Assembly (NCBI RefSeq): GCF_000419765.1
Contig: NZ_ATTQ01000026.1
Location: forward strand, 1 to 64,000
DNA from: Rhizobium mongolense USDA 1844
GTDB lineage: Bacteria; Pseudomonadota; Alphaproteobacteria; Rhizobiales; Rhizobiaceae
Direction of reading: 5' to 3'
Length of the DNA: 64,000 nucleotides
Part shown: piece by piece, positions 17,162-25,236 of the stretch
Position numbering within the stretch: position 1 is the first letter of the stretch
Layout of the letters: each line of letters begins with the position of its first letter
Program-made: the position numbers and the translations under genes
Notes under the pieces: model-generated
What the model saw: only the letters and a program-made list of their open reading frames with translations
The model's database searches: none
Told to the model about the DNA's origin: nothing

Positions 17162-17833
17162 ATGGTGACGCCGGATAATCTGAAGAGCTACTTCGACAAG
17201 GCGCGCCGGTTCGATCAGGATCGGCTGATCCAGGTGGAGCGTTCCGCCCGCATCGCCTGGTTCGTCGCTGGTTGTGCCGGCATCGTGGCCGTTGTCTCCG
17301 TCTTCGCCATTGCCGGGCTCACGCCATTGAAAACGGTCGAGCCCTTCGTGGTCCGCGTCGACAACTCCACCGGCATCGTCGACGTCGTCTCCGCATTGAC
17401 GTCTGCCGCCGGGAGCTATGATGAGGCCGTCACCAAATACTTCGCCGCCAAGTATGTGCGCGCGAGAGAAGGCTATGTCTGGAGCGAGGCCGAGGAGAAT
17501 TTCCGCATCGTTGCCTTGCTCTCCACGCAGCCAGAGCAGACGCGTTTTGCGACTGTCTACCGAGGCAGCAACCCGCAATCTCCGCAAAATGTCTACGGCC
17601 GCAGCGCGACGGCGCGCATCAGCATTGTTTCGATCTCCCTGATCAATGCCAACGTGGCCTCCGTACGCTACATGCGCACCAACACCCGCGGAGACGACGT
17701 GCGCACCACGCACTGGGTCGCAACGCTCACCTTTTCCTATGTCAACGCGCCGATGTCCTCCACCGACCGGCTGGTCAATCCCCTGGGCTTTGCCGTCAGC
17801 GAATATCGCGCCGATCCGGAGGCCGTCGATTGA
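17162..17833 (+). CDS. virB8: VirB8-like assembly factor
   Basis: 223 residues. A short cytoplasmic head (LKSYFDKARRFDQDRLIQVE) is followed by one membrane helix (IAWFVAGCAGIVAVVSVFAI) and the periplasmic VirB8 domain (LKTVEPFVVRVDNSTGIVDV; RAREGYVWSEAEENF; VRTTHWVATLTFSYVNAPM). VirB8 nucleates the channel and contacts VirB9 and VirB10. The ATG at 17162 lies just after the lipoprotein stop, and the stop overlaps the virB9 TTG. Confidence 0.94.
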   Translation: MVTPDNLKSYFDKARRFDQDRLIQVERSARIAWFVAGCAGIVAVVSVFAIAGLTPLKTVEPFVVRVDNSTGIVDVVSALTSAAGSYDEAVTKYFAAKYVRAREGYVWSEAEENFRIVALLSTQPEQTRFATVYRGSNPQSPQNVYGRSATARISIVSISLINANVASVRYMRTNTRGDDVRTTHWVATLTFSYVNAPMSSTDRLVNPLGFAVSEYRADPEAVD

Positions 17834-18687
17834 AACAGATATTACTGATCGCCTCTGTTCTGAGCTTTGGACTTTCATCGACGGCGGTTGGCCTTGAAAT
17901 CCCCCGTGGCGCATCAAAGGACAGCCGTATCCGCTTCGTCGATTATCAGCCTTACAACATCACACGGATCGTCGGGACGTTGCGGTCGTCGGTGCAGATC
18001 GAGTTTGCCGCCGACGAGGAGATTGCCCATGTCGCGCTTGGCAATAGCGTTGCATGGGAGGTGGCGCCGGCCGGCAACATCCTGTTCCTGAAGCCGCGGG
18101 AACATCAGCCGGTGACCAATATCTCGGTTGTGACGGCCAGGCGCGACGGATCGACCCGCAGCTATCAGATGGAACTGACGGTGCGGGACGGAACGGTCGA
18201 AGCCGGACAGAACACCTATTTTTACGTGAAGTTCCGCTACCCGGCCGATGAGACGGACCGCCGCCGTCAGGAGGCCGCCGCCCGTGCCCAGGCTGCTGAG
18301 GCCGGTCGGGCGGACCAGGTGCTCGCACTCCACGAGGCCTATGGGCCGCGAAACTGGCGCTATTCGGCGCAAGGTTCCGTGTCACTCGAACCGCAGGCCG
18401 TCTATGACAACGGCAAAGTCACCACTTTCGCCTTTGCCGGCAATCAGGAAATGCCGGCGATCTACATGGAAAACTCCGATGGCACCGAGGGCCTGGTTCC
18501 AAAATCCGTCGACGGCAATCTTGTGCTGGTTCATGCCATCAGCCGCAAGTTCATTCTGCGCCGGGGAGGGGATGTGCTGTGCGTGTTCAACGAGGCCTAT
18601 GATCGTGTCGGCATCAACCCTGAGACCAACACGACGTCGCCGTCCGTCGAGCGTGTCGTCAAGACGCAACCCGCTATCGCGCAATAG
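17830..18687 (+). CDS. virB9: VirB9-like outer-membrane core component
   Basis: 285 residues with a signal peptide (LLIASVLSFGLSSTAVGLEI). It has the N-terminal VirB9 domain (DSRIRFVDYQPYNITRIVG; NILFLKPREHQPVTNISVVT) and the C-terminal beta-barrel domain (DNGKVTTFAFAGNQEMPAIY; RRGGDVLCVFNEAYD). It builds the outer-membrane core complex with the VirB7 lipoprotein and VirB10. The TTG start overlaps virB8 by four bases. Confidence 0.94.
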   Translation: MKQILLIASVLSFGLSSTAVGLEIPRGASKDSRIRFVDYQPYNITRIVGTLRSSVQIEFAADEEIAHVALGNSVAWEVAPAGNILFLKPREHQPVTNISVVTARRDGSTRSYQMELTVRDGTVEAGQNTYFYVKFRYPADETDRRRQEAAARAQAAEAGRADQVLALHEAYGPRNWRYSAQGSVSLEPQAVYDNGKVTTFAFAGNQEMPAIYMENSDGTEGLVPKSVDGNLVLVHAISRKFILRRGGDVLCVFNEAYDRVGINPETNTTSPSVERVVKTQPAIAQ

Positions 18688-18695
18688 GAAGTGTC

Positions 18696-19868
18696 ATGGC
18701 TGCGGAAGACAACACACCGATCCCTGGAGAGCGCGCGGAAACATCGACCGGGCGGCGCCCGCTCGACAACAGCCCGATCCTGAAACGCGGCGCGGTTGCC
18801 GTTGCGATCATTGCCTTCGTTGCTTTTGCGCTCTGGTCGATGCGCGATCAGGACAAACCGCCAGAAGGAACCAACCCCGAGCGCGTCGTCATCCGCCAGA
18901 CGTCGGATTTCGAGCCTGCCAGGGAGCCGGTTCAGCCAATCGTGATGCCGGCGGAGGTGCAGCTGCCAACGCCTGTGGTGACCGAGGAGACGCCGGCCGA
19001 GGAGGATAAGCTCCTCGACGCTGCCCGCCGCGCGCCGGTGATCGCTTATGGCGGCGATAAGGCGCCGGCTACCGACCGGCAGAACCAGAGTTCGGATGCT
19101 CCATCGAACGACTTTCCGTTCGACGCCAGTCCCGGCACTCTCGGTTCGCAGGCAGAAAACGAAGACCAGCGGTTCAACAAGATGCTGACGCCGACGCAAT
19201 TGCAGGGCTCGCGCGCCGGCATGCTTGGAAATCGCGATTTCGTCGTCGCCATGGGAACGTCCATCCCTTGCGTGCTCGAAACAGCGCTTTCCTCGGACCA
19301 GCCAGGCTTTGCAAGCTGCGTCATCAACCGTGATGTGCTGTCGGACAATGGCCGCGTCGTACTGATGGAGAAGGGTACCCAGATCGTTGGCGAATATCGC
19401 GGCGGTCTTCGCCGCGGTCAGAAGCGCCTATTTGTTCTGTGGAGCCGTGCCAAGACGCCGAAGGGCGTGATCATGACGCTCGCGTCACCTGCGACCGATA
19501 CTCTTGGACGTGCCGGGATGGACGGCTATGTCGACACCCACTGGTGGGAGCGCTTCGGTAGCGCGATCCTGCTGTCGATCGTCGGCGATGCGACCTCCTA
19601 CGCGAGCAGCCGGCTGCCCGAAGGTAATGTCGAGGCGCAGAATACCACGAGCGCCGGCCAGCAGGCCGCGGCGATCGCGGTGGAACAGTCGATCAATATC
19701 TCGCCGACGCTTCTAAAACACCAGGGCGACCTGGTCTTGATCTTCGTGGCCAGGGATCTCGATTTCTCTGGCGTTTACCGGCTTCGCGTGACGGAGCCTC
19801 GCAACAGGATCTATGACCGCGCCGTTCTCGGGGATTTCAGTCCGGCTTCCACTCTGCTCACCAAATAG
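18696..19868 (+). CDS. virB10: VirB10-like envelope-spanning channel protein
   Basis: 390 residues. A short cytoplasmic segment is followed by one inner-membrane helix (RGAVAVAIIAFVAFALWSM) and a Pro/Glu-rich periplasmic linker. The C-terminal VirB10 domain shows GTSIPCVLETALSSDQPGFA, VLMEKGTQIVGEYRGGLRRG and GMDGYVDTHWWERFGSAILL. VirB10 spans both membranes and senses ATP use by VirB11 and the coupling protein. It starts eight bases after virB9. Confidence 0.95.
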   Translation: MAAEDNTPIPGERAETSTGRRPLDNSPILKRGAVAVAIIAFVAFALWSMRDQDKPPEGTNPERVVIRQTSDFEPAREPVQPIVMPAEVQLPTPVVTEETPAEEDKLLDAARRAPVIAYGGDKAPATDRQNQSSDAPSNDFPFDASPGTLGSQAENEDQRFNKMLTPTQLQGSRAGMLGNRDFVVAMGTSIPCVLETALSSDQPGFASCVINRDVLSDNGRVVLMEKGTQIVGEYRGGLRRGQKRLFVLWSRAKTPKGVIMTLASPATDTLGRAGMDGYVDTHWWERFGSAILLSIVGDATSYASSRLPEGNVEAQNTTSAGQQAAAIAVEQSINISPTLLKHQGDLVLIFVARDLDFSGVYRLRVTEPRNRIYDRAVLGDFSPASTLLTK

Positions 19869-19876
19869 GTACGCCG

Positions 19877-20932
19877 ATGTCGGAAGGAGCAGATTGCGGT
19901 GTCGTGCGCGAGCTTCTTGCGCCAATCTCCGCCTTTCTGCGCGACATGTCGCTTTACGAGATCATCGTCAACTGGCCAGGTCAGGTGGTGACCGAGGGGA
20001 CGGCCGGATGGCAGACCCACGATCTGCCGGATCTATCGTTCGACAAACTGATGCGTCTCGCACGCGCTGTCGCAAGCTATTCCAATCAATCGATCGACGA
20101 AACACGGCCGATCCTGTCCGCGACCCTGCCAGACGCTGAGCGAATCCAGATCGTGATCCCACCGGCAACGACGAAGGGAACGGTCAGCGTTACGATCCGA
20201 AAGCCGTCGTCCGTTTCGCTAAGCCTCGACGATCTCGATGACGGCGGCCTGTTCGACGATGGCGTCAAAGCCGAAAGAGACGGCCACGCGTCGGGCCGCA
20301 AGCTCTTGGAGTTCTACAGGACCAGGGCCTACAAGGCTTTTCTGCGCGAAGCCGTCCAGGCGAGAAAGAACATCATCATTTCCGGCGCAACGGGCTCCGG
20401 CAAAACGACCTTGTCGAAGGCGCTGATCCGTCATATTCCGTCAAGCGAGCGGATCATTTCGATCGAGGACACGCCCGAGCTGGTCATCCCGCAATCGAAC
20501 CACGTTCGGCTCTTTTATTCCAAAGGAGGTCAGGGCCTGGCGAAGATCGGCGCCAAGGACCTGCTGGAATCTAGCCTGCGCATGCGGCCGGACCGAATTC
20601 TGCTGCAGGAACTGCGAGACGGAACGGCATTCTATTACATCCGCAATGTCAATTCGGGGCACCCAGGTTCGATCACGACAGTGCATGCCGACTCCGCGCA
20701 GCTCGCCTTCGAACAGCTGACATTGCTGGTCAAGGAATCGGAAGGCGGCAGGGACCTCGACAGGCATGATATCCGTGAGCTTTTGATGATCGCCATCGAC
20801 GTCATCGTCCAGTGCAAACGCATCGATGGACGGTTTCGGGTGAGCGAGGTTTATTACCGGGACGCGCAAGAGACCACTGCCGGCAATTGGCATGGCCTTG
20901 AACATGCGGCGGAGAGGGTGCGGAAGAAGTGA
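19877..20932 (+). CDS. virB11: VirB11-like traffic ATPase
   Basis: 351 residues. Walker A is GATGSGKTTLSKAL (about residue 171), the Asp box is ERIISIEDTPELV, Walker B is RILLQELRDGTAFYYI and the His box is SGHPGSITTVHADS. This is a hexameric ATPase on the cytoplasmic face of the channel. It is the last gene of the virB operon; the region after it is occupied by a HipA relic, so the operon ends here. Confidence 0.95.
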   Translation: MSEGADCGVVRELLAPISAFLRDMSLYEIIVNWPGQVVTEGTAGWQTHDLPDLSFDKLMRLARAVASYSNQSIDETRPILSATLPDAERIQIVIPPATTKGTVSVTIRKPSSVSLSLDDLDDGGLFDDGVKAERDGHASGRKLLEFYRTRAYKAFLREAVQARKNIIISGATGSGKTTLSKALIRHIPSSERIISIEDTPELVIPQSNHVRLFYSKGGQGLAKIGAKDLLESSLRMRPDRILLQELRDGTAFYYIRNVNSGHPGSITTVHADSAQLAFEQLTLLVKESEGGRDLDRHDIRELLMIAIDVIVQCKRIDGRFRVSEVYYRDAQETTAGNWHGLEHAAERVRKK

Positions 20933-20952
20933 GATTCACGCCGATCCGACAA

Positions 20953-21364
20953 ATGAATATCGTTCTCGATATCGAGGGAGCCATAGAAATCTAGGAACCC
21001 TCGCGTGGAGCAGCGACGACCGTCCGGCCTATTTCGAATACTCGGCAGAATTCCTTGCCGCGCCTTTGCTGGTGTCCCCTTCAACATGAAAGCCAATCCG
21101 GGCCACCTCACGGCGCCGCGCGATCCGTTTGACGGTCTCCATGGATTGTTTGACGACAGTCTGCCCGACGGATGGGGACGACCCCTGCTCGATCGCCGTC
21201 TTCAGAGGGCTGGTATCGACTATCACCTCCTCACTCCACTGGATCGCCTCTCGGCGGTGGGGAAGATGGAATGGGAGCGCTGGCGTACATTCCCGAGCTA
21301 CCCGACGAGAAGAAACTTGCCGATAACATGGACTGGGATTGGTTCGTCGAGCAGGGAGAGTTGA
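20953..21364 (+). pseudogene. hipA-type kinase toxin, N-terminal relic with frameshifts
   Basis: The HipA N-terminal pattern can be followed across frames: IVLDIEGAIEI, GTLAWSSDDRPAYFEYSAEF, then the diagnostic GLFDDSLPDGWGRPLLDRRL and LLTPLDRLSAVG, and finally MGALAYIPELPDEKK. These segments lie in different frames, showing several small indels, and the kinase domain is absent. It abuts virB11 and is cut off where a reversed DUF1173 relic begins. Confidence 0.7.
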
Positions 21365-21645
21365 CGACAGTTTCCTCATCTCATTCTGCACAGTTTCGGA
21401 CGCTTTAGATGACGCCGCAGTGGCCACCCGTGGTTCGCGCTTCGACAGCGAGAAGTCGCGCAAAGTACTACCCGTTGCCTCGTCGATCTGGATCGCGTTG
21501 CCGATCCTGGCACGCTCATGGCGACGCGTAGGGACGGGCAGGACGGACGTGGTCGCAGCGCGAGAGCGGCATGCGCTTAATCAGATATTGATCATGGACA
21601 CGTTGCCCCAAGTGGCTCGACATCCGCGAACCGGCGGTCACAACC
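21365..21645 (-). pseudogene. DUF1173-type gene relic
   Basis: On the minus strand the segment FSLSKREPRVATAASSKASE, then TVQNEMRKLS matches FSLSKRGSRAAAAPSGEPSD and TIRNETKKLS in the intact DUF1173 gene at 28142-29446. DNA similarity continues upstream (for example around 21480-21510 against 29095-29125). The reading frame is broken and both ends are missing. It is a second, decayed copy of a plasmid-backbone gene. Confidence 0.65.
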
Positions 21646-21752
21646 ATTGAAGCGGTGCGGGTGGCGGCTGAAAGAGAGGGGGGAGGGGGATTCCGTGACG
21701 GGTTGGCAAAGGTCGGAGAGAGGCTCCGGCCGGTCCGTCGTGGAGAAATGAC

Positions 21753-23078
21753 ATGGCTAAAGCCATTCAGGAAGTTACTCTCAATCGGTCGGAGGACATC
21801 CCCTTCGACAAGCTTGAACTCTCGCAGCAGAACGTCCGCAAAATCAAGGCGGGTGTTTCGATCGAGGATCTCGCCGAAGATATCGTTCTTCGCAAGCTTC
21901 TACAGAGCCTCAATGTCCGGCCGATCCTTGGCGAGAACGGCGAGGAAACTGGCAGGTATAATGTTCTTGCCGGTGGCCGGCGATACCGTGCGCTCGAACT
22001 GCTGGTTAAGCAGAAGCGCATGGCGAAGACGGAACCGGTCCCTTGCATCGTCAAGCGCGGCGGCGACACATCCGCCGAGGACGATTCCCTGGCCGAAAAC
22101 GTCCAGCGTGTCGATCTTCATCCTCTGGACCAGTTCCGAGCCTTCCAGACGCTCCGCAAGCAAGGTCTAGGCGAGGAAGAGATCGCTGCCCGCTTCTTCG
22201 TCTCGATCGCAACCGTGAAGCAGCGACTGCGGCTTGCTTCCGTCTCGCCGCGTCTTCTTCATCTTTATGCCGCCGGCGAGATGGCGCTTGAACAGCTCAT
22301 CGCATTCTCGATCACCAACGATCATGTTCGCCAGGACCAGGTCTGGGATACGGCATCGCGGTCGCATGCGCGGGAGGCCTATTACATTCGCCGCCTGCTG
22401 ACCGAAACGGCGATCCGTGCCAGCGACCGCCGGGCGGTCTACGTCGGGGTCGAAGCTTACGAGGCTGCCGGCGGCATCGTGATGCGCGACCTGTTCGAGC
22501 AGGATCAAGGTGGTTGGCTCCAGGAGCCGGCACTGCTGGAAAAATTAGCGGTCGATAAGCTCAAGGCCGACGCTGAAACTCTCAAAAGCACCGAGGGGTG
22601 GAGATGGGTCGAGGCTGCCTTCGATTTCCCGTACGGCCATGCCTCCGGGCTTCGCCGCTTCTACGGCAAGCAGGCGGACATGACCAGGGACAAGCTTGCC
22701 CGTTACGACACTCTCAAGGCCGAATACGACAAGCTCCAGGCTGACTATGCTGCCGCTCAAGGCTCCTCCGAGGAGACGGAAAAGCAGCTCGTAGACCTCG
22801 GTGCAGAGCTCGACCGGCTCAAAGATCGGCCCTTTGTGTTCGATTCCGAGGAAGTAGCCCGCGGCGGTGTCTTCATCTCGCTTAGTGCCGGTGGAGAGTT
22901 GAAGATCGATCGTGGCTTCGTCCGGCCGGAGGATGAACCGAAGGCAGAAGCCGAAGCAAGCGGCGACAATGTCGACGGCGACATAGAGTCCGCGACCGGA
23001 GGTGCGGTTTCAACAAATAGCGCTCCACCCGCTGGCGATCAGGACGAGGAAGAAGGCGACGGTCCGGACGCTTCCTGA
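21753..23078 (+). CDS. ParB/Spo0J-like N-terminal domain protein of the plasmid backbone (short form)
   Basis: 441 residues. Residues about 15-110 form a ParB-like domain (IPFDKLELSQQNVRKIKAGV; YNVLAGGRRYRALELLVKQK; PCIVKRG; DSLAENVQRVDLHPLDQFRA), followed by a KorB/ParB helix-turn-helix (LGEEEIAARFFVSIATVKQR). The middle has coiled-coil character (YDTLKAEYDKLQADY), and the end is acidic and low-complexity (AGDQDEEEGDGPDAS). Related large rhizobial plasmid proteins are, from memory, usually much longer, with a second domain after this acidic part, so this copy may be truncated. ParB-like domains can bind DNA, hydrolyse CTP or act as nucleases; which applies here is unknown. It is not a repABC partition gene. 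Confidence 0.85.
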   Translation: MAKAIQEVTLNRSEDIPFDKLELSQQNVRKIKAGVSIEDLAEDIVLRKLLQSLNVRPILGENGEETGRYNVLAGGRRYRALELLVKQKRMAKTEPVPCIVKRGGDTSAEDDSLAENVQRVDLHPLDQFRAFQTLRKQGLGEEEIAARFFVSIATVKQRLRLASVSPRLLHLYAAGEMALEQLIAFSITNDHVRQDQVWDTASRSHAREAYYIRRLLTETAIRASDRRAVYVGVEAYEAAGGIVMRDLFEQDQGGWLQEPALLEKLAVDKLKADAETLKSTEGWRWVEAAFDFPYGHASGLRRFYGKQADMTRDKLARYDTLKAEYDKLQADYAAAQGSSEETEKQLVDLGAELDRLKDRPFVFDSEEVARGGVFISLSAGGELKIDRGFVRPEDEPKAEAEASGDNVDGDIESATGGAVSTNSAPPAGDQDEEEGDGPDAS

Positions 23079-23284
23079 CCGGCCGGTGCTCGATCTTACC
23101 GTGGCGCGCACCATCCCCCCGCGCAATGCCCTTGCCGCCAGTGTTCGTTCACCGGTCTCGCCGGTCGGCACCGGCCCGCCCAGCCTAAAGGCGCGCGGCC
23201 TGATCGCTTCTGCGCCTTTTATCAACCCGCCCGGCATTAGCAGAACGCGATGACCGGCCTCATTCGTTCAAGGAGCTTCACATC

Positions 23285-24475
23285 ATGAACCTGTCAGCAG
23301 CCTCTTCTCGCCCTGTTACCTCCGGCTACGGTGTCGATATCTCACGTGGCAACCGCATCGGCCGGGTGTCGTCGGAATGGTTTTTCCGTCCCGACGACGA
23401 ACGCTATCTCTCACTCGGTGACCTTTACGAAGCGGTCAAGTCCCGCAGTGAGCGAGCGCACGCCCGCACCGTCGAAAGCTCTACAATCCGCCTCGACGCC
23501 ACACACGACAATGCCGAACGTCTCGAACTCATCGTTCCCGGCCAGCGGCAGCCGATCGCGCCGACGCACTGGAGCTATGGCCAATTGTGCAGCCTGGTCG
23601 GCGCTCCCGCCACCTATATGCGCCAGCTGCCCGCCCCACTTGCTGCGATCAATCTCCAGCATGGTCTGCTCAACCATCGCGCCGAGCTGGTGAAGACCCT
23701 TGAAATGGACGACGGCCGCATCGAGCTTCGGGCGGTGACAGGCCCCGAATACGGGCGGATCTGGGACCACGAGCTCGTCGCGGCCGTGATGAATATCGCC
23801 GGTAATGGAACCGGCGACACGATCTGGAAGGTGCCGGGGGTTCTCGACTGGTCGACGATGACGCACAATCCTTTTGTGGACGTGACCAAGGACACCACGA
23901 CGCTCTACGCCAGCGATCGTGATGTCTTTTTGTTTTTGGTCGACGATACCCGTCCGATCGAAGCAGGCCGGCTGGCGAATGGCGAACCGGACCTTTATTT
24001 CCGCGGCTTCTATGCCTGGAACTCCGAAGTCGGATCGAAGTCCCTCGGCATTGCTTCCTTCTATCTTCGCGCGGTCTGCGCCAACAGGAATCTCTGGGGC
24101 ACGGAAAATTTCGAGGAGATCAGTATCCGGCACTCCAAGTTTGCCGGTCAGCGTTTCGCGCACGAGGCGGCGCCGGCACTGACAAATTTCACGAATTCCT
24201 CCCCCGCGCCCTTCGTCGCCGGCATCCGGGCGGCCCGCGAGCGGATCGTAGCCAGCAACGATGAGGATCGCCAGGCCTTCCTGCGCCGGCGCGGTTTCTC
24301 GAAGAGCGAGACCGGCAAGATTATCCAGACGGTCCTGTCCGAAGAAGGCAGGCCGCCGGAATCGATCTTCGATTTCGTCCAGGGCATCACGGCCTTGGCG
24401 CGCAATAGGACCCATCAGGACGCCCGCCTCGAACTGGAAGGCAAGGCTGGGAAACTGCTCGAGCAGGCGTCCTGA
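23285..24475 (+). CDS. DUF932 plasmid protein
   Basis: 396 residues with the DUF932 pattern (RAVTGPEYGRIWDHELVAAV; RDVFLFLVDDTRPIEAGR; YFRGFYAWNSEVGSKSLGIA; FYLRAVCANRNLWG). This phage- and plasmid-borne family is of unknown biochemical role and is commonly encoded beside ParB-like and Toprim genes in rhizobial plasmids. AAGGAG precedes the ATG by nine bases. A GC-rich, gene-free leader of 206 bases separates it from the ParB-like gene, and a terminator follows. Confidence 0.85.
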   Translation: MNLSAASSRPVTSGYGVDISRGNRIGRVSSEWFFRPDDERYLSLGDLYEAVKSRSERAHARTVESSTIRLDATHDNAERLELIVPGQRQPIAPTHWSYGQLCSLVGAPATYMRQLPAPLAAINLQHGLLNHRAELVKTLEMDDGRIELRAVTGPEYGRIWDHELVAAVMNIAGNGTGDTIWKVPGVLDWSTMTHNPFVDVTKDTTTLYASDRDVFLFLVDDTRPIEAGRLANGEPDLYFRGFYAWNSEVGSKSLGIASFYLRAVCANRNLWGTENFEEISIRHSKFAGQRFAHEAAPALTNFTNSSPAPFVAGIRAARERIVASNDEDRQAFLRRRGFSKSETGKIIQTVLSEEGRPPESIFDFVQGITALARNRTHQDARLELEGKAGKLLEQAS

Positions 24476-24536
24476 CCATAGGCCAGTCTGGCTGGCTAAC
24501 CCGAAAACGTCAGACATCTCCCCGAGAGAACTCGTT

Positions 24537-24560
24537 GCCCGGCGATCTGCCGGGCTTTTT
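24537..24560 (+). terminator. Rho-independent terminator after the DUF932 gene
   Basis: GCCCGGC, a five-base loop, GCCGGGC, then five T residues, 61 bases after the DUF932 stop. It isolates the plasmid-backbone genes from the molybdenum hydroxylase cassette that follows. Confidence 0.85.
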
Positions 24561-24714
24561 CCCCTTCGGCTGACATCGGCGCTGGCTTGCATTCGGGCGC
24601 TAGCGGCGAGATCGAGGCGCTTCGCGCAAGCTTGTTCGGCAGGAGGGGCCGATCGTCACTTGGTTTCTGGAATGCTGGTATTACAAGATTACAACTTGCG
24701 GCTTTGCGCGCTTT

Positions 24715-24729
24715 CAGCTAATTTAGCTG
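24715..24729. promoter_or_regulatory. Perfect palindrome upstream of the molybdenum hydroxylase cassette
   Basis: CAGCTAA, T, TTAGCTG, centred about 50 bases before the first start codon (24774). It fits an operator position. No regulator gene lies next to the cassette. Confidence 0.4.
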
Positions 24730-24773
24730 TCGCTGTATGTTCGTTGAGGGGCGGCTTCTCTGCCGACGTTCAT

Positions 24774-25232
24774 ATGTCCTACGATCTTTCAGTCAATGGT
24801 AAGAACTACACCGTCGATGTGGATGGCGATATTCCGCTTTTATGGGTGCTGCGCGACACCATAGGTCTCACTGGAACGAAATTCGGCTGCGGCATCGCCA
24901 TGTGCGGTGCCTGTACGGTGCATGTCGATGGTGTGCCCGTGCGGTCGTGCGTGATGCCGGTCGCCGAAGCGGCCGCCAAGCCGATCACCACGATCGAGGC
25001 GATTGGCGAGACTGACGAAGGCGCTCGGGTACAAAAGGCCTGGCTGGACATCGATGTCGTGCAATGTGGTTACTGTCAGTCTGGACAGATCATGTCCGCC
25101 ACCGCGCTACTTGTTGCCAATCCGTCGCCCACCGACGACGATATCGATGCCGTCATGGCCGGAAATATCTGTCGATGCGGCACGTATCCGCGCATTCGGG
25201 CGGCGATCAAACTGGCTGCCAAGGCGAGGTGA
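24774..25232 (+). CDS. 2Fe-2S subunit of a molybdenum hydroxylase (IorA-like)
   Basis: 152 residues carrying two 2Fe-2S clusters. The plant-ferredoxin-type cluster is in GCGIAMCGACTVHVDG plus the Cys of VRSCVMP. The second cluster is in VQCGYCQSGQIM and GNICRCGTYPRI. It is the electron-transfer subunit of a xanthine-dehydrogenase-family enzyme, closest in layout to isoquinoline 1-oxidoreductase alpha or aldehyde dehydrogenase small subunits. The ATG at 24774 begins MSYDLSVNGKNY, the family's normal N terminus. The large subunit starts four bases downstream. Confidence 0.9.
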   Translation: MSYDLSVNGKNYTVDVDGDIPLLWVLRDTIGLTGTKFGCGIAMCGACTVHVDGVPVRSCVMPVAEAAAKPITTIEAIGETDEGARVQKAWLDIDVVQCGYCQSGQIMSATALLVANPSPTDDDIDAVMAGNICRCGTYPRIRAAIKLAAKAR

Positions 25233-25236
25233 TGCG

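Noticed and set aside
24261..24773. Upstream extension of the 2Fe-2S subunit frame
   Set aside because: The frame is open but overlaps the DUF932 gene and the terminator at 24537-24560. The family N terminus begins at 24774.
25003..25236. Upstream extension of the molybdopterin subunit
   Set aside because: It overlaps the 2Fe-2S gene in another frame, and the Tat signal sits just after the ATG at 25237.
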